A stretch of 7,463 bases of DNA, taken from the NCBI GenBank assembly GCA_913050205.1, contig CAJXAU010000073.1, forward strand, positions 1-7,463. The letters run 5' to 3'. This document shows positions 5,434 to 7,463 of the stretch, piece by piece (positions within the stretch are counted from its first letter, which is position 1; each line of letters begins with the position of its first letter). The position numbers were made by a program, and so were the translations under genes. Below the pieces are notes generated by a model. It was given only the letters and a program-made list of their open reading frames with translations, had not been told where the DNA came from and ran no database searches. Source of the DNA: an uncultured Verrucomicrobiota bacterium. Lineage in GTDB: Bacteria > Verrucomicrobiota > Verrucomicrobiia > Limisphaerales > UBA1096.

Positions 5434-7463
5434 ATGAGGTTTTTTTCGGGCTGTCTTTGCGCTGGGTTGGCGCTGTTTTTTTTTGCTCCCCATAATTCAA
5501 CTGCCGCGGGCCAGTTGTCGGTTCGGGACGGCACACGCCTCGTCCTGCTTGGCAACGGATTGGGGTCGCGCATGGGGCGGTACGGCCATTTTGAAACGGA
5601 GATGCACCTTCGTTTTCCCTCGAAGCGGTTGGTCATCCGAAACATGTGCGACGAGGGCAACACGCCGGCGTTTCGACCTCACTCAGCCAGGAACGATCCC
5701 TGGCCGTTTCCCGGTGCGGAAAAGTATCGCACGCTTGGCCAAGCGAAGGATCGCTGGGGCTCCGGCCATGCCGGTCGTGGGTTTTATGAGAAGCCGGATC
5801 AATGGCTCACTCGATTAAAGGCGGATGTCATCGTTGCATTTTTTGGTTTCAACGAGTCGTTTGAAGGCGTCAATGGACTGGGTCGGTTTAAGGCCGAGTT
5901 GACCGATTTCATTCACCACACTCGCAGTCAAAAATACAACGGTCATTCTGCACCGCAGTTGGCGTTGGTTTCGCCGGTGGCATTTGAAAACCTTTCAGCG
6001 ACGCACGGCACCCCGGACGGGACGGTGGAGAATGCCAACCTGTCGCTTTACACCGCGGCAATGGAGGACGTGGCCAGGAGGTACAACGTCCCGTTTCTGA
6101 GCCTGTTCTCGATCACACAACAATGGATGGAGCAGTCGAAGCAACCGTTGACCCGGGATGGGGCGCTTTTGACGGAAGCGAGTTATCAGCGACTTGCACC
6201 GGTGCTCGCGGACGGATTGTTTGGAACTTCGCGTGGAGCAGGTGATGCCAAGCGCATTCTGAAGGCTGTGAGGGAGAAGAACTGGTACTGGCACAAGTTT
6301 TACAAAATCCCCAACGGCGTGCACGTGTTTGGGCGACGCCATAACCCGCACGGCCCAAAAAATTATCCACACGAACTCAAGAAGATTGAGCAGATGGTGG
6401 CCAACCGGGACGAGGCCCTTTGGGCGGCGATCGAAGGCAGCCAATACGATCTGGCCAAAGCCGACGCGGCCACGCACCAGGTTCCGCAGATTGGTAGCCT
6501 GAACCCGAAATTCGAATACAAGTATGGCGACGAGGCGGTGGCGAGTATCAAGATGGCCGAAGGCTATAGGATTGAGTTGTTTGCCTCAGAGCAGGAGTTT
6601 CCGAATTTGGCCAACCCGTCGCAGTTGTCGTTCGATAACCGGGGGCGTCTCTGGGTGGCGACGATGCCAACCTATCCGCACTTTAAGCCGGGTGACGCCA
6701 AGCCAAATGACAAGTTGATCATCCTCGAGGACACCGACAACGACGGCCGGGCAGACAAGGAAACGGTATTCGTCGATGACCTCCATCTGCCACTTGGTTT
6801 CGAATTCGCTCCGGAGGGGGTGTACGTGGCGCAGGGGGGCGATCTCGTGTTGTTGCGGGATGATGACCGGGACGACAAGGTGGACGGTCGCGAGATTATC
6901 CTGAGCGGTTTTGATGACCACGACACGCACCACGCGATCAGTGCGTTTTGTGCCGACCCATCGGGCGCGATCATCATGGGGGAGGGGACGTTTTTGCACT
7001 CCAACGTCGAGACCGCCTACGGGCCGATTCGCAGCTCGAACGGAGGGTTCTTCCGATTCACCCCACAACGGGGTCATCTCGAGCGGAGTTGCCGAGTCTC
7101 GATTCCCAATCCGTGGGGCACGGCGTTCGACGAATGGGGGCAGGATTATTTCACCGACACATCTGATCCAAATTTGCGCTGGATGCTGCCGGCGTCAATC
7201 AAGGTGCCGTACGGTGATTTTGCCCCCAATCCGTGGAATCTGCTGGAGCAGCACCGCGTCCGGCCAACGTCCGGGTTGGAATTCGTGTCTAGTCGCCATT
7301 TTCCCGACGAGGTGCAGGGGGATGTGTTGATCAACAATACGATCGGTTTTCGGGGTGCGAAACAGCACCGCATGGTCGAGGACGGTGCCGCGATGCGAGC
7401 CATCTACCGGCACGACCTGATGATCAGCACCGACCGAAATTTTCGGCCGGTTGACATGGAGTT
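5434..7463 (+). CDS. Exported SGNH-like plus PVC beta-propeller ('membrane-bound dehydrogenase' type) protein, 3' partial
   Basis: One frame stays open from ATG 5434 to the window edge (676 codons, no stop seen). An in-frame TGA at 5419 limits the start; ATG 5434 gives a good signal peptide (MRFFSGCLCAGLALFFFAPHNSTAAG). Residues about 30-260 form an SGNH/GDSL-like domain of the kind found in PVC bacteria (LVLLGNGLGSRM, NMCDEGNTPAFRPHSARNDPWPFPGAEKY, VIVAFFGFNESFEG, DGALLTEASY). From about 374 comes the beta-propeller known as the Pirellula/Verrucomicrobium putative membrane-bound dehydrogenase domain (GYRIELFASEQEFPNLANP, LSFDNRGRLWVATMP, DTDNDGRADKETVFVDDL, ADPSGAIIMGEG, NGGFFRFTP, NPWGTAFDEWGQDYFTDT). 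Family members usually continue into HEAT-like repeats and a CxxCH heme-binding domain, which would lie beyond the window. Its substrate is unknown; export and context suggest a role in polysaccharide use. Codons at 5732-5745 hold another palindromic repeat, in a likely loop. Confidence 0.92.
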   Translation, partial: MRFFSGCLCAGLALFFFAPHNSTAAGQLSVRDGTRLVLLGNGLGSRMGRYGHFETEMHLRFPSKRLVIRNMCDEGNTPAFRPHSARNDPWPFPGAEKYRTLGQAKDRWGSGHAGRGFYEKPDQWLTRLKADVIVAFFGFNESFEGVNGLGRFKAELTDFIHHTRSQKYNGHSAPQLALVSPVAFENLSATHGTPDGTVENANLSLYTAAMEDVARRYNVPFLSLFSITQQWMEQSKQPLTRDGALLTEASYQRLAPVLADGLFGTSRGAGDAKRILKAVREKNWYWHKFYKIPNGVHVFGRRHNPHGPKNYPHELKKIEQMVANRDEALWAAIEGSQYDLAKADAATHQVPQIGSLNPKFEYKYGDEAVASIKMAEGYRIELFASEQEFPNLANPSQLSFDNRGRLWVATMPTYPHFKPGDAKPNDKLIILEDTDNDGRADKETVFVDDLHLPLGFEFAPEGVYVAQGGDLVLLRDDDRDDKVDGREIILSGFDDHDTHHAISAFCADPSGAIIMGEGTFLHSNVETAYGPIRSSNGGFFRFTPQRGHLERSCRVSIPNPWGTAFDEWGQDYFTDTSDPNLRWMLPASIKVPYGDFAPNPWNLLEQHRVRPTSGLEFVSSRHFPDEVQGDVLINNTIGFRGAKQHRMVEDGAAMRAIYRHDLMISTDRNFRPVDME
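5732..5745. repeat. Palindromic repeat copy 8 (exact 14-mer)
   Basis: Exact CGCTTGGCCAAGCG inside the SGNH-like domain of the last gene, encoding TLGQA (residues 100-104) between the conserved PGAEKY block and a downstream tryptophan-containing segment; probably a surface loop. Confidence 0.9.

Noticed and set aside
6586..7077. 163-codon open frame on the minus strand opposite the propeller domain
   Set aside because: The plus-strand frame is uninterrupted and matches the PVC propeller family along this whole stretch.

Overview
The window looks like a piece of a PVC-superphylum genome (Planctomycetota/Verrucomicrobiota; Verrucomicrobiota is my preference, by inference only). The basis is a tandem run of secreted formylglycine-dependent sulfatases, followed by a large exported protein that joins an SGNH-like domain to the 'membrane-bound dehydrogenase' beta-propeller typical of these phyla. 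All genes lie on the + strand and coding density is very high.

Layout: (1) 1-759, C-terminal half of a sulfatase, cut by the left edge. (2) 756-2162, complete sulfatase. (3) 2159-3580, complete sulfatase of a divergent subfamily with an EQ pair where DN is usual. (4) 3577-4926, complete sulfatase. Genes 1/2, 2/3 and 3/4 each overlap by 4 bp (GTGA, ATGA, ATGA), so they almost certainly form one translationally coupled operon. (5) 4933-5367, a small cytoplasmic SRPBCC/AHSA1-like protein 6 bp downstream. (6) A 66-bp gap that opens with a 20-bp perfect palindrome. (7) 5434 to the right edge, the exported SGNH-like plus beta-propeller protein, cut at its 3' end. The sulfatases probably remove sulfate esters from a sulfated polysaccharide outside the cytoplasm. 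The last gene probably belongs to the same catabolic programme, but its exact role is unknown.

The most unusual signal is not a gene. The 14-bp perfect palindrome CGCTTGGCCAAGCG occurs six times exactly, and its 12-bp core CGCTTGGCCAAG eight times, in 7.5 kb. Seven of the eight copies lie inside coding sequence, in two reading frames, encoding either RLAK(R) or LGQA. Two encode the end of sulfatase signal peptides, three sit in 98 bp at the C-terminus of one sulfatase, and one extended copy overlaps a stop codon and could act as a terminator. This resembles a highly iterated palindrome of the cyanobacterial HIP1 kind, or an uptake- or methylation-type genome signature. I do not know a described element with this sequence.

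I saw no RNA genes, CRISPR arrays, insertion sequences or integration sites.
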